This document shows, in pieces, positions 29,394-38,987 of a DNA stretch of 64,000 nt. Source of the stretch: Porphyrobacter sp. GTDB taxonomy: Bacteria > Pseudomonadota > Alphaproteobacteria > Sphingomonadales > Sphingomonadaceae. The translations under genes were made by a program, and so were the position numbers. Positions within the stretch are counted from its first letter, which is position 1. Every line of letters starts with the position of its first letter. The notes beneath the pieces are model-generated. The model saw only the letters and a program-made list of their open reading frames with translations. It did not search any database and had not been told where the DNA came from. Location: assembly GCA_017744315.1 (NCBI GenBank), contig JAGIBN010000002.1, positions 372,001 to 436,000 on the forward strand. Direction: 5' to 3'.

Positions 29394-29468
29394 TGGTGAC
29401 CCCTACGGGAATCGAACCCGTGTTTCAGCCGTGAAAGGGCCGCGTCCTAACCGCTAGACGAAGGGGCC
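29394..29468 (-). tRNA. tRNA-Glu (anticodon TTC)
   Basis: A second 75-base tRNA-Glu, exactly 100 bases from the first and identical to it over nearly the whole length. The anticodon loop reads CTTTCAC, giving anticodon TTC for GAA/GAG. CCA is encoded (29394-29396). The two arose by tandem duplication, and both fold normally. Confidence 0.95.
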
Positions 29469-29549
29469 ACGCCCGAAGGCGAGGCGCGCACTTAGTTGGG
29501 GTCGCGAGCGCGGTCAAGCCCGCTGCGAGCCAAAATTCAACTCTTGCAA

Positions 29550-31331
29550 TTAATCTGCCCAGGCAGCGTCCTCGAGATGCAGTTCGGCTTGGGCTCGATT
29601 GCCCCAATCGTCGATCTTGGCGCGTCCTGCGAGCCATAGGCGACGCCCCTTGGAACCATGGAGCAACGCCTGCCCAAGTTCGCTGTCCGCCATGCGAAAA
29701 GCGATCGCCTTGAATGACCCGCCATCCTGTCCACCAGCGACGAGGCGCAGATGATTGTCACCCACGATGTCAGCCTTGATCAGGTGCACCGGTCCCACAG
29801 CGACGCGCGGCCCCGGCCAACCCACGCCAAAGGGACCGGCGCTGTCCAGTGTCTCGACGAGTTCAGGGGTCAGGCCCCGCGGAGCCACGGAAATATCGAG
29901 CAGGGTCGAGCGATCGAGCGAAGCGGCGGCCACGGCCGTGGAGAGGCGATCGTCGAGCCATTCGCCCAACGCCTCGACCTTGTCCGCCTCCACCGTTAGG
30001 CCCGCCGCCATCGCGTGACCGCCCCCGGCGACGAGCAGCCCGCTGTCACGCGCTCCAATAATCGCAGCACCCAGGTCCACGCCGGCAATCGATCGACCCG
30101 ATCCCTTGCCCTGGCCGGTTTCCGGATCGAGCGCGATTACCAGAGCCGGCTTGCCGGTCTTTTCCTTGATTCGGCCTGCAACGATGCCGATTACGCCGGG
30201 ATGCCAGCCCAGACCGGAAAGGGTCAGGACCGCACGGTTGTGCTGCGCGGCCATGGCTTCCTCGGCTGCTTCCTGCACCGCGAACTCGATACCGCGTCGT
30301 TCCTCGTTGAGCTGCGAGAGCTGGCTAGCGATGGCGCGCGCTTCGTCGGGATCCTCCGTGGTCAGTAGGCGCACACCCAGTGTTGCTTCGCCGACTCGAC
30401 CCCCGGCATTGATTCGCGGTCCCAGCGCGAAGCCGCAGTCACTGCAGCTTGGAGCCCGATTCAGCCGGCTTGCGTCGATCAACGCAGCCAGGCCTACGTT
30501 GGCTCGCCGTGCCATGACCTTGAGGCCCTGGGCGACAAACGCCCGATTGAGCCCGTGGATCGCCGCTACGTCGGCCACAGTGCCAAGCGCAACGAGGTCG
30601 AGCAGTGACATCAAGTCGGGTTCGGGGCGCCCTTCAAAGAAGCCGCGCCGCCGCAAGGTTCTGACCACCGCCACGGCAAGGACGAACGCCACGCCGACAG
30701 CGGCCAGATGTCCATGAGCGGCTGCCGTCTCGTTCTCGTCGAGCCGGTTGGGATTGACGAGGGCCAGGGCCTTTGGAAGCTCCGCAGCGCACTTGTGGTG
30801 ATCGACCACGATCACGTCGATGCCTGCCGCATGGGCCGCTGCCAGCGCGTCGAAAGCCATCGCGCCGCAATCGACTGTTACCACCAGGCTCGATCCCTCG
30901 GATCCAAGCCGCACCAGCGCCTCGCCGCTCGGCCCATAGCCTTCGAGCAGGCGGTCGGGGATGTAGTGCCGCGCCTGATGGCCGAGCATGCGAAACAATC
31001 TGATCAGCAAGGCCGCACTGGTGGCGCCATCGACATCGTAGTCGCCGTAGACCGTGACCGATTCGCTGCTGAGTACAGCCTCCGCAATCCTCTCGGCTGC
31101 CAGATCCATGTCATTGAAGACCGAAGGATCGGGCAGAAAGCTGCGAAGGTTGGGGCTCCGGTGCCGCGCTAGGTCATCGCGCGGAACCCCTCGGGCAAGC
31201 AGCAGCTGGGTGACTACATCGTCTTCGAGCCCAGACACACCGCCGCCCAGCTCCATGTTGCCACCGCGCCAGCGCCAAGCCTTGCCGGTGAGTGATCGTT
31301 CGACACCGAAAACTGCAGGACGGGTTGCCAT
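29550..31331 (-). CDS. recJ: Single-stranded-DNA-specific exonuclease RecJ
   Basis: A 593-residue DHH/DHHA1 family 5'-3' exonuclease acting in recombination and mismatch repair. Motif I is YGDYDVDGATSAALL, the DHH motif is in VIVVDHHKCAAELP, and the DHHA1 region contains GWHPGVIGIVAGRIKEKTGKPALVI and SGRSIAGVDLG. Length is normal. The ATG at 31331 gives an N-terminus typical of proteobacterial RecJ. It is divergent from the unknown gene at 31481, with 149 bases between. Confidence 0.96.
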   Translation of the reverse strand: MATRPAVFGVERSLTGKAWRWRGGNMELGGGVSGLEDDVVTQLLLARGVPRDDLARHRSPNLRSFLPDPSVFNDMDLAAERIAEAVLSSESVTVYGDYDVDGATSAALLIRLFRMLGHQARHYIPDRLLEGYGPSGEALVRLGSEGSSLVVTVDCGAMAFDALAAAHAAGIDVIVVDHHKCAAELPKALALVNPNRLDENETAAAHGHLAAVGVAFVLAVAVVRTLRRRGFFEGRPEPDLMSLLDLVALGTVADVAAIHGLNRAFVAQGLKVMARRANVGLAALIDASRLNRAPSCSDCGFALGPRINAGGRVGEATLGVRLLTTEDPDEARAIASQLSQLNEERRGIEFAVQEAAEEAMAAQHNRAVLTLSGLGWHPGVIGIVAGRIKEKTGKPALVIALDPETGQGKGSGRSIAGVDLGAAIIGARDSGLLVAGGGHAMAAGLTVEADKVEALGEWLDDRLSTAVAAASLDRSTLLDISVAPRGLTPELVETLDSAGPFGVGWPGPRVAVGPVHLIKADIVGDNHLRLVAGGQDGGSFKAIAFRMADSELGQALLHGSKGRRLWLAGRAKIDDWGNRAQAELHLEDAAWAD

Positions 31332-31480
31332 GTGGGCTGCCTAGACGACCGGCGGGCGGCTTGAAAGGACCGGGCAGGGGCAATCGACAGCGCCGAGCGG
31401 TCAAATGATCCGATACCGAGTCATCTCCTTTGACGCGGACTCGATCTTCGCCCGCTTTCACGCCAAACAGCTTCAGGATC

Positions 31481-32293
31481 ATGGCGCGAGGCACTTCGAT
31501 TTCGGACCCGCAGAACAATATCGCCCCAAGGCGGGAAAGTGCCGCTTCGTTGCTCTTTATGCCCGGGGAGCGGCCCGACGCTTCTGCGATTGCCAAGCTC
31601 TCGCGCGATTCTCGGGAGTTCTCGATCAGCTTCGATCCCGCGGCGGGGGACCGGGCCACCGACGCCCTTGCAGCCGAGGAGGGAGCATCAAGCAATTGGC
31701 TGGAATTGCTCGCCAACGGGCTGACCTTCGATCTCGCCGGACTCGCGCCAGGGGCTCCCAGCACACCCTCGGCGAAACGTCACAGCTACGGATTACCGCC
31801 GCAATTCACACCGGAAACTCTTGAAGCAATAACCTTGAGACCGGGACCTCACCTTGCAGGAGGTGGCACGATACGTCCGATAGTGCGCTCGCTAGCTGGG
31901 CTCACGGCGCAGTTGGCGAAGCTTCCGGGCGCGAGGGCGATCGCATGGCACTCTGCTGGTTGTTGGTCGGCGCCCGAGCCGTTTCGCATCTCAGTGCTGG
32001 ACTGGATCGATGGAGGCCCATTTCCGATGTTCAGCCTTGCCGCGCTTGCGCCAGGACCGGACGGTGGCTTCCTGAGCGACGGATTGAGCCTTTTCACCGA
32101 CCAGGAATTGAGCGCGGACCAGGACCTGGAAGCAGAAGCGGCGACTTGGCCGAAAACGATGCTGCGCCTCGCCCACTGGCTGGTTGAGCACGGACGCCTG
32201 ACCCAACCGGAGGTCGTCAGTGCACCTGACGGTCGCAAGTTGCGCCTTGAACCGTCCTCCGACTATCTTCTTGTAAATGTGAGGGAACTTTAG
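31481..32293 (+). CDS. Protein of unknown function upstream of an AHH nuclease
   Basis: A 270-residue protein beginning MARGTSISDPQNNIAP at ATG 31481; longer in-frame starts at 31430 exist. No signal peptide, membrane helix or known catalytic motif is visible. The C-terminal third includes LDWIDGGPFPMFSLAAL and a Leu-rich helical end. It is followed after 58 bases by the AHH nuclease gene on the same strand, so the two may form a unit. I do not recognise the family. A role as the nuclease's partner is only a possibility raised by position. Confidence 0.65.
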   Translation: MARGTSISDPQNNIAPRRESAASLLFMPGERPDASAIAKLSRDSREFSISFDPAAGDRATDALAAEEGASSNWLELLANGLTFDLAGLAPGAPSTPSAKRHSYGLPPQFTPETLEAITLRPGPHLAGGGTIRPIVRSLAGLTAQLAKLPGARAIAWHSAGCWSAPEPFRISVLDWIDGGPFPMFSLAALAPGPDGGFLSDGLSLFTDQELSADQDLEAEAATWPKTMLRLAHWLVEHGRLTQPEVVSAPDGRKLRLEPSSDYLLVNVREL

Positions 32294-32351
32294 GCATTCT
32301 CGTCTGGGCGTCACAGGCAATGAACGGGAGTGAGCGATTCTTCGCCATCGC

Positions 32352-32858
32352 GTGCCATTCAGGGCAGTCAATCGCCAGGGCTTTCCAGGCTATGCATCGG
32401 GCATGCAGCGGCATCACCTGCTTCCGCGCCAGCTCTTGTCCCATCGAGCCTTCGGACAGTTCCTGGACGCTGTCGGCCGAAGCGAACACTCGTTCGATGA
32501 CTTTCGGCGCAATGGCTTGCTCCTCCCGGCAACCGGCGAGTCCGCCTTGCGTCTTGGATTGCCACTCCATCGAGGGCCGCATCGCCGCTACAATTCAATG
32601 GTCATGGAGCGGGTTGGTCAGATCGAGGCGGAATGGTCCCGCCTGCGTCCGCGCTCTCCCGAAAACGCCCGGGCCCAGGCTCTGATGCGGATGGATCTCC
32701 TCCAGCGTGCGCTCCGGAGACGGCTGCTTCAGGACAGGCGACCAGCGGTGCGACTCAACCGGCTAGATCCTGTGCAAAATTGGCCAGACTTCACCGCGTT
32801 GGACACGTTGGCGCAGGAGCTATGGTCGGAAAGCGCCGGAGCAATTCGGGAGGCTTGA
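32352..32858 (+). CDS. AHH-family nuclease (HNH/Endonuclease VII-type), stand-alone
   Basis: A 168-residue protein from GTG 32352. The core NRQGFPGYASGMQRHHLLP with His21-His22, and GLPLHRGPHRRYNS with His73 and His77, match the AHH nuclease domain, which is related to the HNH/EndoVII (treble-clef) nucleases and is often found as a toxin tip. Here it is not fused to a secretion or repeat domain, and helices follow the core. An in-frame ATG at 32403 lies too close to the HH motif to be likely. GGGAGTGAG about 15 bases upstream is a weak ribosome binding site. No obvious immunity gene is next to it. It ends four bases before the MOSC gene. Confidence 0.72.
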   Translation: MPFRAVNRQGFPGYASGMQRHHLLPRQLLSHRAFGQFLDAVGRSEHSFDDFRRNGLLLPATGESALRLGLPLHRGPHRRYNSMVMERVGQIEAEWSRLRPRSPENARAQALMRMDLLQRALRRRLLQDRRPAVRLNRLDPVQNWPDFTALDTLAQELWSESAGAIREA

Positions 32859-32862
32859 AGGA

Positions 32863-33408
32863 ATGGATGCCAAGGTAATCGCCGTCGCGCTGGATTCCCG
32901 GCATCGGTTCTCCAAACCGTCGTGCGAAGTCATCCGGTTGCTTCCCGGTCTTGGCGTAGCGGGAGATGCCCACTGCGGTGCGACTGTGCAACATCGCTCC
33001 AGGCTTCTTGCGACGCCCGATGCACCGAACTTGAGGCAGGTCCACCTCATCCACGCCGAACTGTTCGTCGAAATGGCTGCGGCCGGATTCGATCTGGGGC
33101 CAGGGATGTTGGGTGAGAACGTAACGACGCAGGGCATCGATCTGCTCTCGCTGCCAACTGGGACCCGACTGGGCCTCGGGCAAGAAGTCGTCCTGGAACT
33201 GACGGGCTTGCGCAATCCCTGCCGTCAGATTGACGAGAACATCGGGCCGGGCGCCATGGCTGCCGTCCTGGGCCGGGACGCGGACGGTGCGCTGATCCGC
33301 AAGGCGGGGGTCATGGCGATCGTGATCGAGGGTGGAGATGTCCGACCCGGCGACACGATCGCCATTCATTTCCTGCCGGACGACTCCGGCCCCTTGGAAC
33401 CCGTTTAA
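32863..33408 (+). CDS. MOSC-domain protein
   Basis: A 181-residue MOSC (MOCO sulfurase C-terminal) domain protein, a family that binds or transfers sulfur, often in connection with molybdenum cofactor enzymes. The family features are [40 protein letters not shown] and the conserved Cys120 in LRNPCRQID. It is a stand-alone domain with no signal peptide. It lies four bases after the AHH gene, and its TAA overlaps the leuA stop on the other strand (33405-33408). The substrate is unknown. Confidence 0.88.
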   Translation: MDAKVIAVALDSRHRFSKPSCEVIRLLPGLGVAGDAHCGATVQHRSRLLATPDAPNLRQVHLIHAELFVEMAAAGFDLGPGMLGENVTTQGIDLLSLPTGTRLGLGQEVVLELTGLRNPCRQIDENIGPGAMAAVLGRDADGALIRKAGVMAIVIEGGDVRPGDTIAIHFLPDDSGPLEPV

Positions 33409-35090
33409 GCTTCGGCCGCGACCGCAGCGTTGGCTGCGCTGAGGATAGCTCTCACGCTGGCCGTAGCGACGTCCTCGTCAATGCCGACGCCCCAGACGAC
33501 CTTGCCGTTGGGGATCGCGCATTCGAGATAGGCGGCGGCGCGCGCATCGGTGCCTTTGCCGAGAGCATGCTCGGTATAGTCCAGCACCTCGATTTCCAGG
33601 CCGAAGGTCTGCTGCAGCGTCGCCAGGACCGACGAAACGAGGCCCTTGCCGCGGCCGCTTACGCTCTGCTTCTTGCCGCCAATGGTGATCGTGCCGCTGA
33701 ACAGCCGGGTACCGTCATTCGCGCGCGATTCCTCGTAGTCGACCAGTTCAAAGGTCGCCCCCTGATCGGTGAGGAAATAGGCATCCTGGAAGCTCTGCCA
33801 GATATCGTCCGAATTGAGTTCGCGACCCAGTTCGTCCGCCATGCGCTGGACGTGGCGTGAGAAGTCGACCTGAAGGCGCTTGGGCAGTTTCAGACCCTGG
33901 CCTTGCTCCAGAACCCAGGCAAAACCGCCTTTGCCCGACTGGGAGTTGACCCGGATCACCGCTTCGTAGTTGCGGCCAAGGTCGGCAGGATCGATCGGCA
34001 GGTAAGGCACGCGCCACAGCTCGTCGTTGCGCTGCTCCTGCGCCTCGAAACCTTTCTTGATCGCGTCCTGGTGGCTGCCGGAAAAGGCCGTGAACACCAG
34101 TTCGCCGCCATACGGATGGCGCGGATGGACCGGGAGTTGATTGCAGTACTCAACAGTCTCGATGATCTGGTCGATGTTCGAGAAATCGAGCCCTGGATCA
34201 ATGCCTTGCGTGTACATGTTGAGACCAACTGTCACCAGGCAACAATTGCCAGTACGCTCGCCGTTGCCGAACAGACAGCCTTCGACACGGTCAGCGCCCG
34301 CCATCAAGCCGAGTTCGGCTGCGGCGACCCCGGTGCCGCGGTCATTGTGAGTGTGCAGGCTGATCGCTGCCGCCTCGCGGTTCGGAAGGTTGCGGCAGAA
34401 GTACTCGATTTGGTCGGCGTAGATGTTCGGCGTGGCCGCTTCGACCGTTGCCGGCAGATTGAGAATCAGCGGCCGCTCCTTCGTGGGCTGCAGCACATCC
34501 ATCACCGCCTCGCAGACTTCGAGGCTGAAATCGATCTCGGCGGTTGAGAAGGTCTCGGGCGAGTATTCGAAGTGCCAGTCGGTGTCGGGCCGCTTCGCTG
34601 CCTCATCACGCAGAAGCTTGGCCGCATTGATGGCGATCTGCTTCACCTCTTCGCGACTCATGCGGAAGACGATCTCGCGCCAGGCCGGGCTGACGGCGTT
34701 GTAGACGTGGACGATCGCCTTCTTCGCGCCTTCGAGGCTTTCGAACGAACGCTTGATCAGGTCCTCGCGGGCCTGGGTCAGGACCTGGACGGTGACGTCA
34801 TCGGGAATGCGACCCGAGCAGACCAGTTCCTGGATGAAGTCGAATTCGGTCTGGCCAGCGGCCGGAAAACCGATCTCGATTTCCTTGACCCCGACTTGGA
34901 CCAGCAGGTCGAAGAAGCGGTTCTTCTTCACCGCGTCCATCGGATCGACGATCGCCTGATTGCCATCGCGCAGGTCGGTGGAGAGCCAGCGCGGCGGTTG
35001 CGTGATGGTGCGGTTCGGCCATTGCCGGTCCGGCAGGTTGATTTGGGGGAAGGGCCTGTACTTGCGGCCCGGTTCCTTAAGCATGCTCAT
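33405..35090 (-). CDS. leuA: 2-isopropylmalate synthase
   Basis: A 561-residue enzyme for the first committed step of leucine synthesis, which condenses acetyl-CoA with 2-oxoisovalerate (made by ilvB/H, ilvC and IlvD). The catalytic TIM barrel has [10 protein letters not shown] and the metal-site [14 protein letters not shown]. The C-terminal ~130 residues form the LeuA allosteric domain that binds leucine for feedback inhibition. The length fits the longer LeuA class. The ATG at 35090 has AAGG seven bases upstream. A leader peptide gene and hairpin-plus-T-run lie upstream (35164-35256), so transcription is probably attenuated by leucine supply. It is convergent with the MOSC gene. Confidence 0.96.
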   Translation of the reverse strand: MSMLKEPGRKYRPFPQINLPDRQWPNRTITQPPRWLSTDLRDGNQAIVDPMDAVKKNRFFDLLVQVGVKEIEIGFPAAGQTEFDFIQELVCSGRIPDDVTVQVLTQAREDLIKRSFESLEGAKKAIVHVYNAVSPAWREIVFRMSREEVKQIAINAAKLLRDEAAKRPDTDWHFEYSPETFSTAEIDFSLEVCEAVMDVLQPTKERPLILNLPATVEAATPNIYADQIEYFCRNLPNREAAAISLHTHNDRGTGVAAAELGLMAGADRVEGCLFGNGERTGNCCLVTVGLNMYTQGIDPGLDFSNIDQIIETVEYCNQLPVHPRHPYGGELVFTAFSGSHQDAIKKGFEAQEQRNDELWRVPYLPIDPADLGRNYEAVIRVNSQSGKGGFAWVLEQGQGLKLPKRLQVDFSRHVQRMADELGRELNSDDIWQSFQDAYFLTDQGATFELVDYEESRANDGTRLFSGTITIGGKKQSVSGRGKGLVSSVLATLQQTFGLEIEVLDYTEHALGKGTDARAAAYLECAIPNGKVVWGVGIDEDVATASVRAILSAANAAVAAEA

Positions 35091-35163
35091 GTTCGTGCCT
35101 TATCGCGTGAACGCCGCTGGGCAAGAGCCGCGGCATCGTTTCGACCGATGGTGGTTCGAAAAA

Positions 35164-35215
35164 CCCTTAGGCGTGTGCCCGCGCCAGACGCGCAGGCGGA
35201 AGACGCGCCTAAGGG
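35164..35215 (-). terminator. Attenuator terminator in the leuA leader
   Basis: CGCCTAAGGG (35206-35215 on the plus strand) and CCCTTAGGCG (35164-35173) are perfectly complementary over 10 bp. On the minus strand the second arm is followed directly by TTTTT, as in an intrinsic terminator, 73 bases before leuA. A competing hairpin, ACGCGCC/GGCGCGT with a four-base loop (35203-35209 and 35214-35220), shares bases with the first arm and with the leader stop codon, so the two structures exclude each other. Confidence 0.8.
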
Positions 35216-35256
35216 CGCGTAAGTCGAAGCAGCGAAAGGAGCTCGCGACGTTCCAT
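35209..35256 (-). CDS. Leucine-rich leader peptide of leuA
   Basis: A 15-codon frame, MERRELLSLLRLTRP then TAG, in which 5 of 15 residues are leucine (codons CTC, CTT, CTG, CTT, CTT). Its stop lies inside the first arm of the leuA attenuator hairpin. No ribosome binding site precedes the ATG, and a possible -10 box ends 8 bases upstream, so the message probably starts at or very near the AUG (a leaderless ORF). This is the layout of a leucine attenuation peptide. No homology was checked. Confidence 0.75.
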   Translation of the reverse strand: MERRELLSLLRLTRP

Positions 35257-35264
35257 GGGGCGAG

Positions 35265-35293
35265 CCTATGCGCGAATGGTTACCAAATGTCCA
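35265..35293 (-). promoter_or_regulatory. Possible leuA promoter
   Basis: On the minus strand TGGACA (35288-35293) and CATAGG (35265-35270) are separated by 17 bases. The -35 box is good and the -10 box weak. Only 8 bases separate the -10 box from the leader ATG at 35256. Confidence 0.5.
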
Positions 35294-35301
35294 CCCTACG
35301 C

Positions 35302-35350
35302 CTTCGACAGGTTCAGGTAAGGCGCCTGCCGCCCCCTGAACCTGCCGAAG
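35302..35350. repeat. Palindromic CTTCGACAGGTTCAGG element
   Basis: CTTCGACAGGTTCAGG (35302-35317) and CCTGAACCTGCCGAAG (35335-35350) are inverted repeats with one mismatch over 16 bp and a 17-base spacer. Very similar CTTCGACAGGCTCAGG-type palindromes are dispersed in many sphingomonad genomes. It lies between the yceI stop (35366) and the leu promoter and may terminate yceI transcripts. Confidence 0.7.
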
Positions 35351-35365
35351 TGTCCCTGCGAAGTC

Positions 35366-36010
35366 TTACTGCTTTTCGAAGGCGACAGTGATGTTGAGTT
35401 CGACCTCGTCCGACACCATCGGCACGAAAGTGGAAATCCCGAAGTCCGAGCGCTTGATCTTCGCTTCGCCTTCGAAGCCGATGGTTTCCTTCTGGTTCAT
35501 CATGCCCTTGCCGGCACCAGTGAACTCCGCGTCGATCGTGACCGGCTTAGTCACGCCGTTCAGCGTCAGGTTGCCGCTGATCTTCGCATCGTGGCCGTTG
35601 ACGGCAACACCGGTGGAAACGAAGTGAGCCGCGGCGGGGTTGGGGCCGAAGAAGTCCGGCTTGCCGCCATTCTGTCCGGCGCGCAGCAAGTGGTCGGTCA
35701 GGCCGGCGTTGGCAGTGGTGACTTTGGCCACCGGAATAGTCACATCGACTTTGGCAGCCGCGAGGTTGGCCGGATCGATCGTGAGCGTGCCATCGACATC
35801 GCCGAAGATGCCGAAGTAGTCGTTGAACCCGAAGTGATTGACGCGCCAGCCGACCAGCGAGTGCCCTGGGTCGGTCTTGTAGGTTCCGGCGGTCACGCGG
35901 CTCGGATCCATTTGGCCTGGCAGCTGCGGCGGGCCACCCTGGGCCTGCAGAGTACCGATCGTGAGGGCCGCCACGCCAGCAGCGGCTAGGGTAAGTGTCA
36001 GTTTACGCAT
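35366..36010 (-). CDS. YceI-family periplasmic lipid-binding protein
   Basis: A 214-residue exported lipocalin-like protein. The start at ATG 36010 has GGGGAGA upstream and gives a clear signal peptide (MRKLTLTLAAAGVAALTIG, cleaved near LQAQG). The YceI core follows: YKTDPGHSLVGWRVNHFGFNDY, DVTIPVAKV, HFVSTGV, ISGNLTLNGVTKPVTID and a C-terminal VELNITVAFEK. The family binds isoprenoid or lipid molecules in the periplasm. The true ligand is not evident, and no cytochrome b561 partner is adjacent. It lies upstream of the leu leader on the same strand, with a palindromic repeat between. Confidence 0.92.
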   Translation of the reverse strand: MRKLTLTLAAAGVAALTIGTLQAQGGPPQLPGQMDPSRVTAGTYKTDPGHSLVGWRVNHFGFNDYFGIFGDVDGTLTIDPANLAAAKVDVTIPVAKVTTANAGLTDHLLRAGQNGGKPDFFGPNPAAAHFVSTGVAVNGHDAKISGNLTLNGVTKPVTIDAEFTGAGKGMMNQKETIGFEGEAKIKRSDFGISTFVPMVSDEVELNITVAFEKQ

Positions 36011-36111
36011 GAAGAGTCTCCCCGGGGTTTGCTTGCGCGCAATCTGGCGCGACTGCTTCGCAATGTCCACTGGGAAGCGCAGGGAGGATTGCGTTCGTTG
36101 GCGACGGAATT

Positions 36112-36486
36112 CTAGCCGCAGTGGAAGCGCTTTATTCGGCCGTCCGCTCCGAGCTCGGCATTCAAGCGCTCTTCGCTGAAGTCCATCGTCAGGGCATCGT
36201 CCGGCCCGTAGTATCGGATCACCCGCTCTCCGACCGCCGAGGTGATCTCGGCCTTAACCGTGTCAGTTGGCAGGACATTCAGCCAGCGATCGAGCTTTAC
36301 GGCGCCGCATTTATCTTCGGCCTCCGTGTCAGCAGCCACGGGCGGCACCATTGGTGTCACGGTGGTCGCGGCGGGTGAGGGGGCAGCCTCGGCCGGCGGG
36401 CTCGTCTCTTCCGATTGGCTCGGTGAATTCTCGGCCTGGCAGGCTGCAAGCGAAGTGAGCAGACATACGGCGATCAAAGCTCTCAT
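36112..36486 (-). CDS. Lipoprotein with an I78-type protease inhibitor domain
   Basis: A 124-residue protein with a lipoprotein signal peptide (MRALIAVCLLTSLAAC; lipobox LAAC, Cys16), a Pro/Ala/Thr-rich linker to about residue 58, and a C-terminal domain of about 65 residues from DKCGAVKLDRWLN to KRFHCG. The paired Cys residues and the DALTMDFSEERLNAELGADGRI pattern match the I78 peptidase inhibitor family. It should be anchored in the periplasm and inhibit serine peptidases. It follows yceI's start by 101 bases in the same direction and is divergent from the Ntn hydrolase at 36631. Confidence 0.82.
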   Translation of the reverse strand: MRALIAVCLLTSLAACQAENSPSQSEETSPPAEAAPSPAATTVTPMVPPVAADTEAEDKCGAVKLDRWLNVLPTDTVKAEITSAVGERVIRYYGPDDALTMDFSEERLNAELGADGRIKRFHCG

Positions 36487-36630
36487 TTCGGACCCTCAGC
36501 TGTCTGTCTGATCCAACTGAGGCAGCGCATTGGAGTTCCGCGATGGAACCAGACGGGAGATCGGGGCTTCAACCTTGGATGGGGATCTCTCGCGGCCGTG
36601 GCCCAGGGCGCGATCCACACGGGAATAGCC

Positions 36631-37704
36631 ATGCAGTTCAGTCTACTATCGAGCCATGTTTTGGGTGCCGCGACGATCTCCGGCATGTTGTTCTCTCTGG
36701 CCATACCGGCAGCGGCCTGTACTCGCCTTGTCTATCACGGCGTCGGCGACAACGTGATCACGGCACGCTCGATGGACTGGAAGAGCGACATCCTCAGCAA
36801 CCTGTGGATCCTACCACGGGGCATGGAGCGCAGCGGGCAGGCGGGGCCAAATTCGATCAAGTGGAAGTCAAAGTACGGCAGCGTGGTCGTCAGCGGCTAC
36901 GATGTGTCGACCACCGACGGGGTCAATGAGGCCGGGCTTCAGGCCAACCTCCTCTGGCTGGTTGAGTCCGAATACCCGCCATTCGACGGGACGGGAAAGC
37001 CTGGCCTGACCATCGCCGCCTGGGCTCAATACGTGCTCGACAACTTCGCCACCGTCGCTGAAGCAGTCGCAGCGCTGGAGAATGAGCCGTTCACGATCGT
37101 CACCGACAACGTGCCGGGCGAAGATCGCCTCACGACCCTCCATCTCTCGATGTCGGACGCCACGGGCGACAGCGCGATTGTCGAGTATATCGGCGGCAAG
37201 CAGGTCATCCATCATGGACGCCAGTATCAGGTGATGACGAACTCACCCAAGTTCGACGACCAGCTCGCGATCAACCGCTATTGGGAAGCCATTGGCGGGA
37301 CGGTCATGCTGCCGGGCACCAATCGGGCAGCCGATCGCTTCGCCCGCGCCTCGTTCTACGTGAACGCGATCCCGAAGGACGAGGATCCGAACCGCGCTCT
37401 GGCAAGTGTGTTCAGCGTGATCCGCAATGCCTCTGTGCCGTTCGGTCTGAACACTCCGGAGGAGCCGAACATATCGTCCACGCGCTGGCGGACCGTGTTC
37501 GATCACAAGCGGAAGCTCTACTTCTTCGAATCCGCGCTGACGCCCAACACCTTTTGGGTGGACCTCAAGGGTATCGATTTTTCGGAAGGGACCGGCCGAG
37601 TGAAGATGCTCGATCTGGGACCCAACCAGGATCACACCTTCTCAGGCAATGCGACGAGCGAGTTCAAGGACAGCAAACCGTTTGAATTTCTTGGGCTGCA
37701 GTAA
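36631..37704 (+). CDS. Exported choloylglycine-hydrolase-like (Ntn) amidase
   Basis: A 357-residue Ntn-hydrolase of the linear-amide C-N hydrolase/bile-salt-hydrolase type. The signal peptide MQFSLLSSHVLGAATISGML ends at AAA, and signal cleavage would leave Cys30 (CTRLVYHGVGDNVITARSMDW) as the N-terminal nucleophile. Downstream family motifs are GVNEAGLQANLLWL, ITIVTDNVPGED-like and YQVMTNSPKFDDQLAINRYW. It probably hydrolyses an amide in the periplasm. The natural substrate is unknown; N-acyl amino acids or acyl-homoserine lactones are possible by family. The 144-base gap upstream holds the divergent promoters. Confidence 0.88.
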   Translation: MQFSLLSSHVLGAATISGMLFSLAIPAAACTRLVYHGVGDNVITARSMDWKSDILSNLWILPRGMERSGQAGPNSIKWKSKYGSVVVSGYDVSTTDGVNEAGLQANLLWLVESEYPPFDGTGKPGLTIAAWAQYVLDNFATVAEAVAALENEPFTIVTDNVPGEDRLTTLHLSMSDATGDSAIVEYIGGKQVIHHGRQYQVMTNSPKFDDQLAINRYWEAIGGTVMLPGTNRAADRFARASFYVNAIPKDEDPNRALASVFSVIRNASVPFGLNTPEEPNISSTRWRTVFDHKRKLYFFESALTPNTFWVDLKGIDFSEGTGRVKMLDLGPNQDHTFSGNATSEFKDSKPFEFLGLQ

Positions 37705-37762
37705 GGATTTTTTGAGAATCCTCCCTTTCGCGCAGCGATGGACGGTCTGTGAAAAGAATGGA

Positions 37763-37794
37763 GGAGGGGCTGGCGTTGTGCCGCTAGCCCCTCC
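37763..37794. terminator. Strong hairpin between Ntn hydrolase and ilvC
   Basis: GGAGGGGCTGGCG (37763-37775) and CGCTAGCCCCTCC (37782-37794) form a 13-bp stem with one G-T pair and a six-base loop. It sits between two convergent genes, so it is a likely bidirectional terminator, though no long T-run follows. Confidence 0.65.
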
Positions 37795-37853
37795 GTCAGC
37801 CCGCCGGGCTGCCACCTCCCCATGAGCTTCCGCTCACAGGGAGGAGTTTCAGC

Positions 37854-38987
<1,134 letters not shown>

